From positions 1 to 64,000 of the forward strand of contig NZ_JAHXPQ010000006.1 of NCBI RefSeq assembly GCF_019391655.1: a DNA stretch of 64,000 nucleotides, given 5' to 3'. Below are positions 17,988-28,409 of the stretch, piece by piece; the first letter of the stretch is position 1, and every line of letters starts with the position of its first letter. The notes under the pieces are model-generated. The model searched no databases. It saw only the letters and a program-made list of their open reading frames with translations, and was not told the DNA's origin. Both the position numbers and the translations under genes were made by a program. Source of the stretch: Mucilaginibacter rivuli (lineage in GTDB: Bacteria; Bacteroidota; Bacteroidia; Sphingobacteriales; Sphingobacteriaceae).

Positions 17988-20900
17988 TTACGCGGGCTTA
18001 ACGGGGCTGCCTATCCAGTCTGTAGATGGTGACAGCGTTTCGCCTTTCATTACTAATGACAGCGCATCAATATTGGTATCATTACCAATATCGCTATCAT
18101 ACAAAATAATGGTTCGGGTGGCAATACTGCTACGCTCGCCTATCTTAACCGGGCCTATCTTCATTACACGATCTTCAAAAAGATGGGTTTGCGGGCCGCA
18201 GTCTTCGTTCAGGGCGCTGTCATCACCTATAGATATCATGTCATGCTCGGTAAAATCGGTGGTATTGAGCCATACGCGTTTGCCGGTTTTAACACCAAGT
18301 AAGCGCAAAGCTAAAGGCAGCCACGGTGTACCACGCAAAAAGTCGAGCAGGAAAGGTACAGCCAAAGCTTCATATGTTGAGGTAATAGCTTCGCTGCGCC
18401 ACACCAGCCATGTCCACATAGGTTTTTGGCGGGCGGTATATTTGCCAATAAATATCCATTTCAGGATGATAACGATCAGGAATGCGGGTAAGCCAAACGC
18501 CACCAGGTACAGTACCGGATACAACACCACTACCTGCCAAAATTGGTACTCGGTAACCAACGTATGAGCAAGCGCAATAAAGATGATGGTAAAGCAAATG
18601 ATGGCCGTTTCGGGAAGGATGATCCGGATAAACTCCACCGTGCCCCGCGCAAACTTACGCCATTTATTGGGTGTAATAGTTAACTCCGGCGGGTACTGCG
18701 TGCTCTCCTGCCTCCGCGGCATAGCAATGGCCGGCGAACCGAACCAATCTTTCGCTCCGGTATCTTCCATTTGCTGTACACTTGGCGGAGTGGATAATAC
18801 GCCGATAAGCATATTAGCTGGTAAATGATACCCTTGCGGAATGAGCGCGCTGTTACCTACAAAGCTGGTGTCGTCAATCACGGTATGTTCCAATATCAGT
18901 TGCTGACCGCGCACATCGGCCTCGCCCAAAGTAACGGCATCTGCAATAAAACAGCCATCGCCAATTTCTAATAAAGGGTGCGTTACGCTGCTGGCGGTTG
19001 ATACTTCGGTATTCTTGCCAACCTTCGCGCCAAGCAACCTAAAGAAGGTAGAAACAAACACCGTGGCATAAATAGGATGCAGTACAATTAAGCAAAGCGA
19101 CATGAGCTGATCTGCAAACCACTTGCGTACATACATAGCGCTATAAACAGGGTACTTGCCAGGTTTGATACCACGTTGTAAAAGGCGCGTTAAGATGATC
19201 GTCTCGCCCGCAAACATGATGATGTACAGCGCTGCCAAAAACGGCACTGTCCACATATAGGTAAAATCCCAATCATCGGCGCGGTTATCTAATACATTCA
19301 CGGCAATAATAGTTGGGATAAGCGGCAGCAAGACGATGAAAGGTACCAGGAACACCAACACCGAAAATATCACGTTATACTTACGGCGCATGGCTTTTGA
19401 TACCGGCAATGGCTGTGGCAGTTCTTCAATTGGCTTTGTCTCTTTTAAAATAGCCGGACTACCCTGCCATATCTCGCCGGGCCTAATGATTTTTCCTGCT
19501 GATAGGTGACTCAGATCCTGCAGTTCACTCCAGGCTTCCATGGTTGCTCCGCCTGATATAACAGCGCTACTACCGATATAAGCGTGATCGCCGATGCGGA
19601 TACTGCGTAGCTTGAGTAAACCATCTTCAACATAAGCATTGTTCAGCATGGTTGCAGAGCTGATACTTACATCGCTGCCAATAGATAGCAGGTCTTCCGC
19701 ACCGACAGACATTGAGCTTAATTGCGCATCGGGGGCCACCTTTACACCCATCCAGCGCAGGTAAATAGGGTAAACCGGTGTGCCTGTCATAAACTGAGTA
19801 GGCACCAGTTCCTGCATCTTTTTTACAAACCACCATTTGAAATAGAAGCCGCCCCATAGCGGGTGATCGCCTTCTTTCATTTTGCCTAACAACAGCCATT
19901 TTGTTGCAATGGCGGTAATGGTATAAACCGGCGGAATGATACAGAAGAACAAAATTGCGATAAGGATACCCCAAAGTTTATTATCTGTTTCCTGCTCTAC
20001 ATAGTAATAGGCCAGGTAGGGCGAGAATATCTCCATAGCAAACAAGCCATAAATAATGCCGAGTGCCAAAGTTTGCGCCAGCCAACAGGTATAGTATTTC
20101 CATTTTGATACCTTATTGAATACGCGGGTTTGCTTTTTGGTTTTATCATGGCTTTCCCAATAATCAACCAATTTGTTTAAAGGCCTGTTGGTATAAATAT
20201 CTTTTAACGATGCATATGGCATAGCGGCATCTCTGCGCAAACGCGATACCAAAGCAGTAGCCAATAGTGAATGCCCGCCAAGGTCATCAAAAAAATCCAT
20301 CGACAGATCGATAGGTTTATTGGGGAATATCTTATTCAGCATGGCTAAAAACCTATCCTTACGTGGCAGGTTCATATCTAATGCGCCATCAGGATCGTCC
20401 ACTTCTTTTATGCTCAACGCTTCGGGAACAGGCAACGCTTTACGATTGATCTTACCACTCGGCATGCGTGGCATTTCTGCCACTTTAACAATTGTGCCGG
20501 GCACCATATAAGTGGGTAATACTTTTGCCAGTTCATTACGGAGCAATATCTCTTCAAAATCAGTATTGTCTTCGGTAATTACATAGCCTACCAACTGATC
20601 CTGATCATTACTGTCTTTTTTAACTGCTACCGCTGCCGAAAGAACACCGGTTAACCCGTTTAGCTTTACTTCTATCTCACCCAATTCAATACGGTAGCCA
20701 CGCAGCTTTATCTGATCATCAAAACGGCCCTGCACATCAATTTTTCCGTCTTCGGTAATAATTGCGGCATCGCCCGAGCGGTATATCATATCGCCCGGCA
20801 TATCGGCCAGCGAGGCTGGTTTAGGTATAAATTTTTGTTTTGTTAGCTCAGGGAGTTTAACATAGCCGCCTGACAGGCCCGGGCCGCTTAACACCAATTC

Positions 20901-21926
20901 ACCCCGCTCGCCCCTAGGAACAACATTTAATTGCTCATCAACTATGGCAACATTATAATTAGGTAAAGGGTCGCCTATCATTATCGCATCGCCGGGGTTT
21001 AACGTACCCATGTTTGATGTTACTGTAGTTTCTGTTGGCCCATAGCTGTTATAAAATTGCCTGCCGGGTTTTGCCCATCTGTCCAGAACCTGGCGGGTAC
21101 AAGCCTCGCCGCCGGCATTAACTATGCGTAGTGCCAGGTTATCGTCTTCCACTACAGCCAGCAGGCTCGGTACGGCGTGCAGTACCGTTATGCGCTGTTC
21201 GCGTAGTACAGAGCTCAGCTCATCAATAGCTTTTGATGTGGTATTATCGGCTACCCAAATGGTTGCACCTGCAAAATAGCTTATCCATGTTTCTTCGCAC
21301 CACATATCAAAAGATACAGAGAAGCCCTGGTAAACCTTATCAATAGGTTGAATTTGCAGCACGCTTTGCTCAGATCGTACCAAATGGCATATTTGCCTGT
21401 GCCCTATCGGGATTCCTTTGGGGGTGCCGGTACTGCCCGATGTATACAATACATAAGCGCAGTTATCGGGTTGAGGGCCTTGCGGTGTTGGAAACACTTC
21501 GCCTTGTTTAGGCCTCGCGGGTACTTTTAATAATTTGCATGTAACATTTAAAGGTTGTTTACTGAAACAGGCATTGGCTTCCACCTCCTTCATTACCGTT
21601 TCAACACGTTCGGCAGGCATTTCCCTGTCAACGGGTACATAAGCGGCGCCTGCTTTTATAATGCCTAATATTACAGCGTGCAGATCTAAACCGCGCTGCC
21701 ACCAAACTCCTACTTTATCGCCATGGTTTATTCCCTGTTTGTTAAGATAAGCAGCTATTGCATTGCCCCAATTATTAAGCTCACTGTAAGTTATTGATTC
21801 ATCATTAAAGATCAGCGCGGTTTTATCGGCAAATTGTTGTGCCGATGTGGTGAATATGTCTGATAAAGTTTCGTCACGCAACAAGTCGGCACGATGGGCA
21901 CCGTTAACAATACTGAGTAAACTCAT
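17988..21926 (-). CDS. Pls-like single-module NRPS with triple membrane/hexapeptide C-terminus
   Basis: The 1312-residue protein has three parts. Residues about 20-510 form an adenylation domain with A3 YTSGSTGTPKG (near 160), the substrate Asp in SFDMWCEE and the catalytic Lys in PSGKINRKAL. Residues about 520-600 are a carrier domain, LGGHSLL, with the Ser at about 548. From about 615 come three repeats of a pair of membrane helices plus a left-handed-helix hexapeptide domain. This is the architecture of epsilon-poly-L-lysine synthetase (TIGR02353 C-terminus). There is no condensation or thioesterase domain. The substrate is unknown; the Asp implies an alpha-amino acid. It is transcribed alone. 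Confidence 0.9.
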   Translation of the reverse strand: MSLLSIVNGAHRADLLRDETLSDIFTTSAQQFADKTALIFNDESITYSELNNWGNAIAAYLNKQGINHGDKVGVWWQRGLDLHAVILGIIKAGAAYVPVDREMPAERVETVMKEVEANACFSKQPLNVTCKLLKVPARPKQGEVFPTPQGPQPDNCAYVLYTSGSTGTPKGIPIGHRQICHLVRSEQSVLQIQPIDKVYQGFSVSFDMWCEETWISYFAGATIWVADNTTSKAIDELSSVLREQRITVLHAVPSLLAVVEDDNLALRIVNAGGEACTRQVLDRWAKPGRQFYNSYGPTETTVTSNMGTLNPGDAIMIGDPLPNYNVAIVDEQLNVVPRGERGELVLSGPGLSGGYVKLPELTKQKFIPKPASLADMPGDMIYRSGDAAIITEDGKIDVQGRFDDQIKLRGYRIELGEIEVKLNGLTGVLSAAVAVKKDSNDQDQLVGYVITEDNTDFEEILLRNELAKVLPTYMVPGTIVKVAEMPRMPSGKINRKALPVPEALSIKEVDDPDGALDMNLPRKDRFLAMLNKIFPNKPIDLSMDFFDDLGGHSLLATALVSRLRRDAAMPYASLKDIYTNRPLNKLVDYWESHDKTKKQTRVFNKVSKWKYYTCWLAQTLALGIIYGLFAMEIFSPYLAYYYVEQETDNKLWGILIAILFFCIIPPVYTITAIATKWLLLGKMKEGDHPLWGGFYFKWWFVKKMQELVPTQFMTGTPVYPIYLRWMGVKVAPDAQLSSMSVGAEDLLSIGSDVSISSATMLNNAYVEDGLLKLRSIRIGDHAYIGSSAVISGGATMEAWSELQDLSHLSAGKIIRPGEIWQGSPAILKETKPIEELPQPLPVSKAMRRKYNVIFSVLVFLVPFIVLLPLIPTIIAVNVLDNRADDWDFTYMWTVPFLAALYIIMFAGETIILTRLLQRGIKPGKYPVYSAMYVRKWFADQLMSLCLIVLHPIYATVFVSTFFRLLGAKVGKNTEVSTASSVTHPLLEIGDGCFIADAVTLGEADVRGQQLILEHTVIDDTSFVGNSALIPQGYHLPANMLIGVLSTPPSVQQMEDTGAKDWFGSPAIAMPRRQESTQYPPELTITPNKWRKFARGTVEFIRIILPETAIICFTIIFIALAHTLVTEYQFWQVVVLYPVLYLVAFGLPAFLIVIILKWIFIGKYTARQKPMWTWLVWRSEAITSTYEALAVPFLLDFLRGTPWLPLALRLLGVKTGKRVWLNTTDFTEHDMISIGDDSALNEDCGPQTHLFEDRVMKIGPVKIGERSSIATRTIILYDSDIGNDTNIDALSLVMKGETLSPSTDWIGSPVKPA

Positions 21927-22147
21927 ATATAATTGGTTGTATTTTCAGGTCTAATCTAATAGGTGCAGGCTAAATTGCATCACAATAATAGTAATACTTT
22001 ATGTGCAAATGCTTTACTCTTTTTTATTATTCGCATTGCCAAAAGCATACCGTTATGACCTTACAACAACAAGGATGGTTTAATGTTGAGCAACCTGAAA
22101 ATTATGTTTTAACAAATATTAACAGATATATTACATTCAGAATATGA

Positions 22148-24370
22148 TCAGGTTAACGTGATCTTGAAGGAGGTGCCTTTATTCACTTCGCTGGTCACAT
22201 CAATTTTACCCCCCATAGCCTCAACCTGGCTTTTGGTGATAAACAAGCCAATACCTTTGGCATCGGCATTATGGTGAAAAGTACGGTACATGCCAAACAA
22301 CTTTTCACGGTTTTTTTCCATATCAATACCAAGGCCGTTATCGGCAAACTCCAATATAATATGATCGTTTTCCTGATAAACAGACACATTAATAACGGTT
22401 TGCCTTTCGGGATGCCTGTACTTAATACCGTTAGACAGGAAGTTAAAGATGATACTTTCGATATAGGCGGCATTATACTCAAGCTCAAACCCTTCGGGAA
22501 CATGATTTTTTATTATCACCTCTTTATCGTTAGTTTTAATGGTTAAAACTTCGATGGCTTTTTCAATATACTCAAACAGATCGATGGTAGTAAGTTGCTG
22601 ATTAATGGAGGTTTGCACCGAAACCACTTCATTAAGGTGCATAATAGTTTCGCTCAGCATTTCTGATACCTTTTTAAGGTGTTGCATCAGCTCGGCCTTT
22701 TCATCCTCGTCATGAGTGTCTTCTATCAACTTTACCAGCATCTCAAAGTTACCCGAGTGTGTGCGCAGGTTATGCGATATGATATAGGCAAAATTCACCA
22801 GGCGGCTATTTTGTTCGGTTATCAAATCGTAAGTATGTCTTAGCTGTTGTTCTTTTTGCTTTTGCTCGGTAACATCGGCAATAAAGCCATGCCATAACAC
22901 ACTGCCATCTTCCAATCTTTCGGGACGCGATGCCCCGTGAACCCATTTGGTATCTGCACCGGGTACGTTTATCCTAAACTCCTGCTCCCATTTCTCAAGT
23001 GTTTCAAACGACTTTATTATCGAGGTAGAAAATGCTTCCAGATCGTCGGGGTGCACCCGCTCAAAAACAGGTGTGGCATCATAACGGATATCTTCAGCGG
23101 TAAGGTCATACAGATCGATAATAGCATTACTTACAAATGGCAAAAAATACCGCCCATCGGGGCTGGCCTGAAACTGGTAAATAACACCCGGGATCTGTTC
23201 GGAAAGTTTAGTTAGCAATGCATCCCGTTCTTTTAATGCTTCCTCTATCAGCACACGCTCCGTAATATCACGAATACTACCTTCAGATCCGGCAAAATGG
23301 CCGTACTCATCAAAAATAGCATAGGCGTTTATTGATGTATATACAAAATGGCCATCAGGAGTTTTTAAACGCACATCGTAATCGTTTATTCGGCCATACT
23401 TGGTTAATGCCTCTACTACCGCCTCTCTTTCGCTGGGGTCATAATAAAAAACAGAGGCTGGCTGCCCAATAAACTGAGCTTGCTTATACCCATCATATTT
23501 TTCTATGGACTGGCTTATCTCGCAAAGGTTACCATTAACATCTACCCTAAAAAAAACATCCTGAACGCTGCGGAAAAGTAGCCGGTATTGATCTTTACTT
23601 TGTTGAAGTTCGCTCTCAGCTTTTTTCCGGAGTGTAATATCTTCTACCTGCGATACAAAATGCAGGGGCATATCAACCTCATCGCGCACCAGCGAAACAC
23701 TAAGCATTGCCCATACTATGCCACCATTTTTATGTAAATAACGCTTCTCTAACTGATAGCTATCTATCTCTTTTGCTAATAGTTGACCGAGCAGTTCGAT
23801 ATCCTTTCCAAGGTCTTCCGGGTGGGTAATATCCTGAAAGGATTTTTTTAGTAACTCGGTATGTTTATAGCCCAGCATTTGGCACAGCTTTTTATTAGCC
23901 TTAAGCCATTTACCTTCCGGCGATACCAGCGCCATGCCGATAGCCGAGTATTCGAAAGCACCGCGGAAACGTTGCTCACTTATTTGCAATTCTATTTGCG
24001 CTTTTTTTTGCTTATCGATATTAATGTGGCAACCAGCCATTCTTACTGGCAAATCGCCATCGCGTTCTACGATCTGCCCGGTTGACATTACCCATAACAA
24101 GCTACCATTTTTGTGCATGCAACGCACCTCAACACTATGCGGCAATTGGCCATTGCTATCAATATGTTTCCTGATGCTTTCAGTAACGAGCGAAATATCT
24201 TCGGGGTAAACCAGGCTTTGCCAGGTCTCCATATCAGCGGCAAGCTCAACATCAGCATAACCAAACATGGCTTTAAAAGCCGGGCTCAGGTATACCCTAC
24301 CCGATCGGATATCCCAATCCCAAAACCCGGCAAGGGTATCTTCAAGTATGGTTTTGTAAATATTATCCAC
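22148..24370 (-). CDS. Multi-PAS sensor histidine kinase
   Basis: The 740-residue kinase has four PAS/PAC units (about 1-125, 130-255, 260-380, 385-510). A dimerisation helix then carries the phospho-accepting His in ISHNLRTHSG near 530, and an HATPase domain follows with the N box NFLSNGIKYRHPE, DNGLGI and GIGLFITK. There is no transmembrane helix, so it senses cytoplasmic signals through PAS domains. The start codon is GTG. It lies 62 bases downstream of a hybrid kinase and, with that gene, faces away from the polysaccharide locus. Confidence 0.92.
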   Translation of the reverse strand: MDNIYKTILEDTLAGFWDWDIRSGRVYLSPAFKAMFGYADVELAADMETWQSLVYPEDISLVTESIRKHIDSNGQLPHSVEVRCMHKNGSLLWVMSTGQIVERDGDLPVRMAGCHINIDKQKKAQIELQISEQRFRGAFEYSAIGMALVSPEGKWLKANKKLCQMLGYKHTELLKKSFQDITHPEDLGKDIELLGQLLAKEIDSYQLEKRYLHKNGGIVWAMLSVSLVRDEVDMPLHFVSQVEDITLRKKAESELQQSKDQYRLLFRSVQDVFFRVDVNGNLCEISQSIEKYDGYKQAQFIGQPASVFYYDPSEREAVVEALTKYGRINDYDVRLKTPDGHFVYTSINAYAIFDEYGHFAGSEGSIRDITERVLIEEALKERDALLTKLSEQIPGVIYQFQASPDGRYFLPFVSNAIIDLYDLTAEDIRYDATPVFERVHPDDLEAFSTSIIKSFETLEKWEQEFRINVPGADTKWVHGASRPERLEDGSVLWHGFIADVTEQKQKEQQLRHTYDLITEQNSRLVNFAYIISHNLRTHSGNFEMLVKLIEDTHDEDEKAELMQHLKKVSEMLSETIMHLNEVVSVQTSINQQLTTIDLFEYIEKAIEVLTIKTNDKEVIIKNHVPEGFELEYNAAYIESIIFNFLSNGIKYRHPERQTVINVSVYQENDHIILEFADNGLGIDMEKNREKLFGMYRTFHHNADAKGIGLFITKSQVEAMGGKIDVTSEVNKGTSFKITLT

Positions 24371-24432
24371 TTATTGTAACAGGTAAATTTTTCAGAGATC
24401 GGCAAATAATAAATGGCTAATTTACAATAATA

Positions 24433-27400
24433 TTATGAATCGGATTGGCTTGCCGATACCTGCAGGTAATGCGAAATTTTGCGGTACAGGTCATCAGGAT
24501 TAAAAGGCTTGCTCACATAATCATTCATACCAACAACAAAGGCGCGATCTTTATTATCAAGCATAGCCGAAGCCGTAAGGGCTATAATGGGTAGTTTTTG
24601 ATATTTTGAGGCTGGTTCCATTTTACGGATCTCTTCGGTAGCTGTATAGCCATCCATCTGCGGCATCTGGATATCCATCAATATCATATCGTAATTATTG
24701 GTTTTTGCTAACTGTACGGCTATCACACCATTTTCGGCAACGTCACATTCTACATCCCATTGCTTTAAAAATTGTTTTGCCAGCAGCACGTTGATCTGGT
24801 TATCTTCGGCCAGTAAAATGCGTACTCCTTTTAAGCTTTTGGCAACTACAGGCTTACTGGAACCTGGCTCTGATTCAATTTTTAACGAACTGCGTTTTAA
24901 TTTAAGATCAAAATAAAAGGTTGAGCCTTTGCCCGGCTCGCTGTCTAATTTTATCTGGCTGCCCTGCATTTCGAGCAGGCGCTTTGTAATGGTAAGGCCA
25001 AGCCCTGTACCACCGTATTTGCGTGTTGTATCAGAACTTGCCTGTGTAAAGCTTTCAAATATAGATTCCTGCTTATCCAGCGGGATACCGATGCCGGTAT
25101 CTTTTACTTCAAAACAGATGGTTGTATATTCATCATCCTGGCTTACTAATGATGCCGCGATGAGCACCTTACCTTCGTTTGTAAACTTAATGGCATTGGT
25201 TATTAAATTGGTAAGTATCTGCCCCAGCCTCACCGGGTCGCCAATTACCGCATCGGGCAGGTCTTCATCAACCATCAGCTTAACCTGGATACCTTTTTCG
25301 TTGGCACGCTGTATCAACGCTGAGCGGGTGTTCCTTATCAGGTCTTTTACACTAAAATCAACATCTTCAAACTCCAGTTTGCCTGCTTCAATCTTACTAA
25401 AATCAAGTATATCATTAATGAGCACCAATAAATTTTCGCCCGAAAACTTTAAGATATTGAGGTACTCCAACTGATCTTCGCGCGGGTTTTGTAACAGCAA
25501 ATGTGTAAAGCCTATTACCGCGTTCATTGGCGTGCGTATTTCATGACTCATGGTTGAGAGGAACTGAGTTTTTGCCTGCGCGGCATTTTCGGCCTGTTCT
25601 TTGGCTTTAACCAAAGCCTGCTCTGCCTCTTTACGCTCAGTAATAATTTCGGTAAACATGATGATACCGCCTATTTCGTCATCCTTTTCATACCATGGTC
25701 TAATCTCCCACCTAAACCATTGTATCCGGCCATTTTTACGCACGTAGCTATCTTCGGGATTGCTTACAACCTCGCCCGCAAAACCACGCTGATGAAACTC
25801 TTTCCATCGTAATGACGACTCGGGGAAAATATCGTAGTGGCTCACACCGATAATGTTCTTTCGTTCCAGCTTATAATCTCTTTTCCAGATATTGCTGGCT
25901 GCTATATAGCGCATATCCTTATCAAAAATAGCTATCGCGGCCGGCGAAAACTCAATAAAGGATATTAATTGTTCTTGTTTCGCGCGGATATTTTCTTCAG
26001 CTCGTTTATGATCGGTAATATCTATTATTGCTCCATGTAGCTTAATTACCTGGCCATTATCATTATAGAATGGTTTGCCGATAGCTTGTATGTGCCTTAC
26101 CTCCCCATCGGGTTTTATTATGCGAAGATCGTAATTTGATGAGGTGCCCCCTTTTAGCGCCATCCGTATAGAATCAAGATATTTTTCTCGATCGTCTGGA
26201 TGTATCATTTTATCAAACTCATCGGTAGTTGGCCCATTGCCCTTGGGCTCCAAACCAAAAATACGGAATGCCTCTGCCGACCAATAGTTTTTACCTGTAA
26301 GCATATCTATTTCCCAACTACCACTATGGGTAAGCTGCTGTGTGTCGCGCAGTAGTGCCTCATTACTTTTTAGTCGTTCCAGGGCCTGCTTTTGTGTAGT
26401 AATGTCATGCCATACCACAAGCAACACGGGCTTATTATCAATAGTTACCGGGTTTATGGTTACCTCAACCATAATATCGGTTCCATCAACACGGGTATGC
26501 ATCCACTCAAACTGTTGGTGCCCTTTTTCAAAAACGCGCTGGTTTATTTCGGCGGCTTTCTCTGCCGACAAGCGCCCGTCGGGCTGGTATTCCGGCGAAA
26601 ACTCGGATGGGTTGCGGCCTACTACCTTTGTTTTATCATCGCATTTTAGCATACGTAATGCTGCATTATTGCAATCAATTATCCCATCATCATCTATCAG
26701 CAAATGCGCGTCTGTTGAAAATTCAAAAATTACCCGCTGGCTTTCTTCCTGCTGTTTGCTGGCCGTTATATTTTGAATGATGCCGTAAATGCGCACCGCT
26801 TTTCCGTTTTCAATAACAACATTTCCGCTTGAGCGTATATACAACCTGTTACCTTTTGCAGTAAGCAATGGCAATTCAATATCATAAGGTATGCCATCTG
26901 TAATCAGTTTATCAACCGCGGCCACCATTATCGGGCGCGAGGCTTCGGGGTAAAAGCTTAATGCGGTCTTCAAGTCTACCCTTTCAATGCTGTCAAGCTC
27001 GTGCATCTGGTACACTTCTTCAGACCAGTAGAGTTTATTGGCAACCAAATCAATTTCCCAGGTTCCTATTTTAGCAAGCTTTCCGGTTTGTGATAAAAGT
27101 TCTTTATTTTTTTTGTATTCGGCTTTTATTTCTTTGTACTCAGTAATATCGAAAAACACACCATTCAAAACCATGCGGCCGTCAAAATTCTCTATTTCGG
27201 CACTGGCTTTTATCCATTTAATACTTCCGTCGCGTGCGGGTATAGTGCCTTCCCAATCCCATGCCGCACCTGTTGTAAGGCAATCATCTGCAGCATGCAA
27301 AAAACCATCAATACTTTTTGCAAAGGTGTTAAACTCTTTGTTATTAACTACATGCCCCTGCTTACCCATCTCAAAAAAATCGCCTGTATTTCTGCTCAGA

Positions 27401-27504
27401 TCAAAAAACATGGCATTGCCGGCACTATCGGGCCCGTATTTAAAAAAGGACACCGACCATTGCCTTGATACGTATTGTTGAGATATTTCTCGTGTTAACA
27501 TCAT
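24433..27504 (-). CDS. Hybrid histidine kinase with multiple PAS domains and receiver
   Basis: About 1023 residues. At least five PAS/PAC units fill residues about 1-630. A HisKA domain follows with MSHEIRTPMNAV (phospho-accepting His near 652). The HATPase domain has NAIKFTNEGKV, DTGIGI and GGTGLGLTITK. A C-terminal receiver has its acceptor Asp in LMDIQMPQMDG near 941 and Lys in SKPFNPDD. No membrane helix is seen. A TTG at 27528 would give a longer frame, but the ATG at 27504 is preferred. The unlinked receiver gene just upstream on the other strand (28011) is a natural partner. Confidence 0.93.
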   Translation of the reverse strand: MMLTREISQQYVSRQWSVSFFKYGPDSAGNAMFFDLSRNTGDFFEMGKQGHVVNNKEFNTFAKSIDGFLHAADDCLTTGAAWDWEGTIPARDGSIKWIKASAEIENFDGRMVLNGVFFDITEYKEIKAEYKKNKELLSQTGKLAKIGTWEIDLVANKLYWSEEVYQMHELDSIERVDLKTALSFYPEASRPIMVAAVDKLITDGIPYDIELPLLTAKGNRLYIRSSGNVVIENGKAVRIYGIIQNITASKQQEESQRVIFEFSTDAHLLIDDDGIIDCNNAALRMLKCDDKTKVVGRNPSEFSPEYQPDGRLSAEKAAEINQRVFEKGHQQFEWMHTRVDGTDIMVEVTINPVTIDNKPVLLVVWHDITTQKQALERLKSNEALLRDTQQLTHSGSWEIDMLTGKNYWSAEAFRIFGLEPKGNGPTTDEFDKMIHPDDREKYLDSIRMALKGGTSSNYDLRIIKPDGEVRHIQAIGKPFYNDNGQVIKLHGAIIDITDHKRAEENIRAKQEQLISFIEFSPAAIAIFDKDMRYIAASNIWKRDYKLERKNIIGVSHYDIFPESSLRWKEFHQRGFAGEVVSNPEDSYVRKNGRIQWFRWEIRPWYEKDDEIGGIIMFTEIITERKEAEQALVKAKEQAENAAQAKTQFLSTMSHEIRTPMNAVIGFTHLLLQNPREDQLEYLNILKFSGENLLVLINDILDFSKIEAGKLEFEDVDFSVKDLIRNTRSALIQRANEKGIQVKLMVDEDLPDAVIGDPVRLGQILTNLITNAIKFTNEGKVLIAASLVSQDDEYTTICFEVKDTGIGIPLDKQESIFESFTQASSDTTRKYGGTGLGLTITKRLLEMQGSQIKLDSEPGKGSTFYFDLKLKRSSLKIESEPGSSKPVVAKSLKGVRILLAEDNQINVLLAKQFLKQWDVECDVAENGVIAVQLAKTNNYDMILMDIQMPQMDGYTATEEIRKMEPASKYQKLPIIALTASAMLDNKDRAFVVGMNDYVSKPFNPDDLYRKISHYLQVSASQSDS

Positions 27505-28010
27505 TACCTGTTTTATACGATTATACAATTACAAGGTTACATTTTCGGTACGCTCAGTTAATAAATTTACAGCTTAATTTTAATAACAGCATGTTTGTAA
27601 TATTAAATTAAAAAAATTTACAGAGGTTTCGGGCTTGTTAATATTGATAAAAAGAGAAAAATAATTTAGTTTTATGTTTAATTATGAAGCAAGTAAAATA
27701 AAGTAGTGTTTGCAATTATACTCCCCACTCAGTGCAATCAACTACATTGGGGATGATTTTCAGGTTATTACCACACAACATACCACAACAATTAAAAGTT
27801 ACGAATATTTCCTAATAGTTTTCTACCTTACCAATTAACAAGTTAACCAACTTTGGTATAACTAATGCGCCAGTTAATAATTGGATAGGAACTTTTAAAT
27901 AGCTATGTTAGTTAAAAAATTTAAGGTTATAATATGATAGCTTTGCAACCAATATCAAAAACATACGTATATATACTTCTAAGTTAACCCCCTTTTTTTA
28001 AATTTACTGT
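27505..28010. other. 506-base divergent intergenic region
   Basis: The region separates the hybrid kinase from the receiver gene and polysaccharide locus. It is AT-rich. A plus-strand -7 element TAGCTTTG at 27938-27945 sits 65 bases before the receiver start but lacks a TTTG at the right distance. I see no gene here. Its length and place make it the likely control region for both transcripts. Confidence 0.5.
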
Positions 28011-28409
28011 ATGAAAACACAGATACTTGTAGTTGATGATGATATGAGCATATTAAAGTTACTCAACTTTATATTGTCAAAAGATTATGATCTGGTTATT
28101 AAAAACAGCGGGCTGGAGGCTTTAAGCTGGTTAGAAGAAGGTAATGATCCGACGCTGATAATTTCGGATTTGCAGATGCCATACCTTGATGGTCAAACTT
28201 TTGTTAGAAACTTAAAAATAAGCGGCTTTTACAGAGATACCCCAATCATTGTACTTTCGGGTGCAGAAAACCTTGAAAACGAGGTGGAAGGAATGCCGTT
28301 TAAAATAGATGCTTATTTGCAAAAGCCATTTAACCCAACCTCCTTAAAATCTGCAATAACTATGGTTTTAAATTTATACTATACAAGCGGGCATGCACAT
28401 AACAACTAA
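28011..28409 (+). CDS. Stand-alone response regulator receiver
   Basis: The 132-residue protein is a receiver domain alone. It has the acidic pair and phospho-acceptor (LVVDDDMS; IISDLQMPYLDG, Asp near residue 52), the Ser switch in VLSGAE and the Lys in LQKPF. It has no output domain, so it must act by binding a partner. It overlaps by 17 bases the next gene, a sugar transferase with a degenerate receiver domain. The two sensor kinases upstream may phosphorylate it. I infer control of polysaccharide initiation; the sequence does not prove it. Confidence 0.92.
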   Translation: MKTQILVVDDDMSILKLLNFILSKDYDLVIKNSGLEALSWLEEGNDPTLIISDLQMPYLDGQTFVRNLKISGFYRDTPIIVLSGAENLENEVEGMPFKIDAYLQKPFNPTSLKSAITMVLNLYYTSGHAHNN

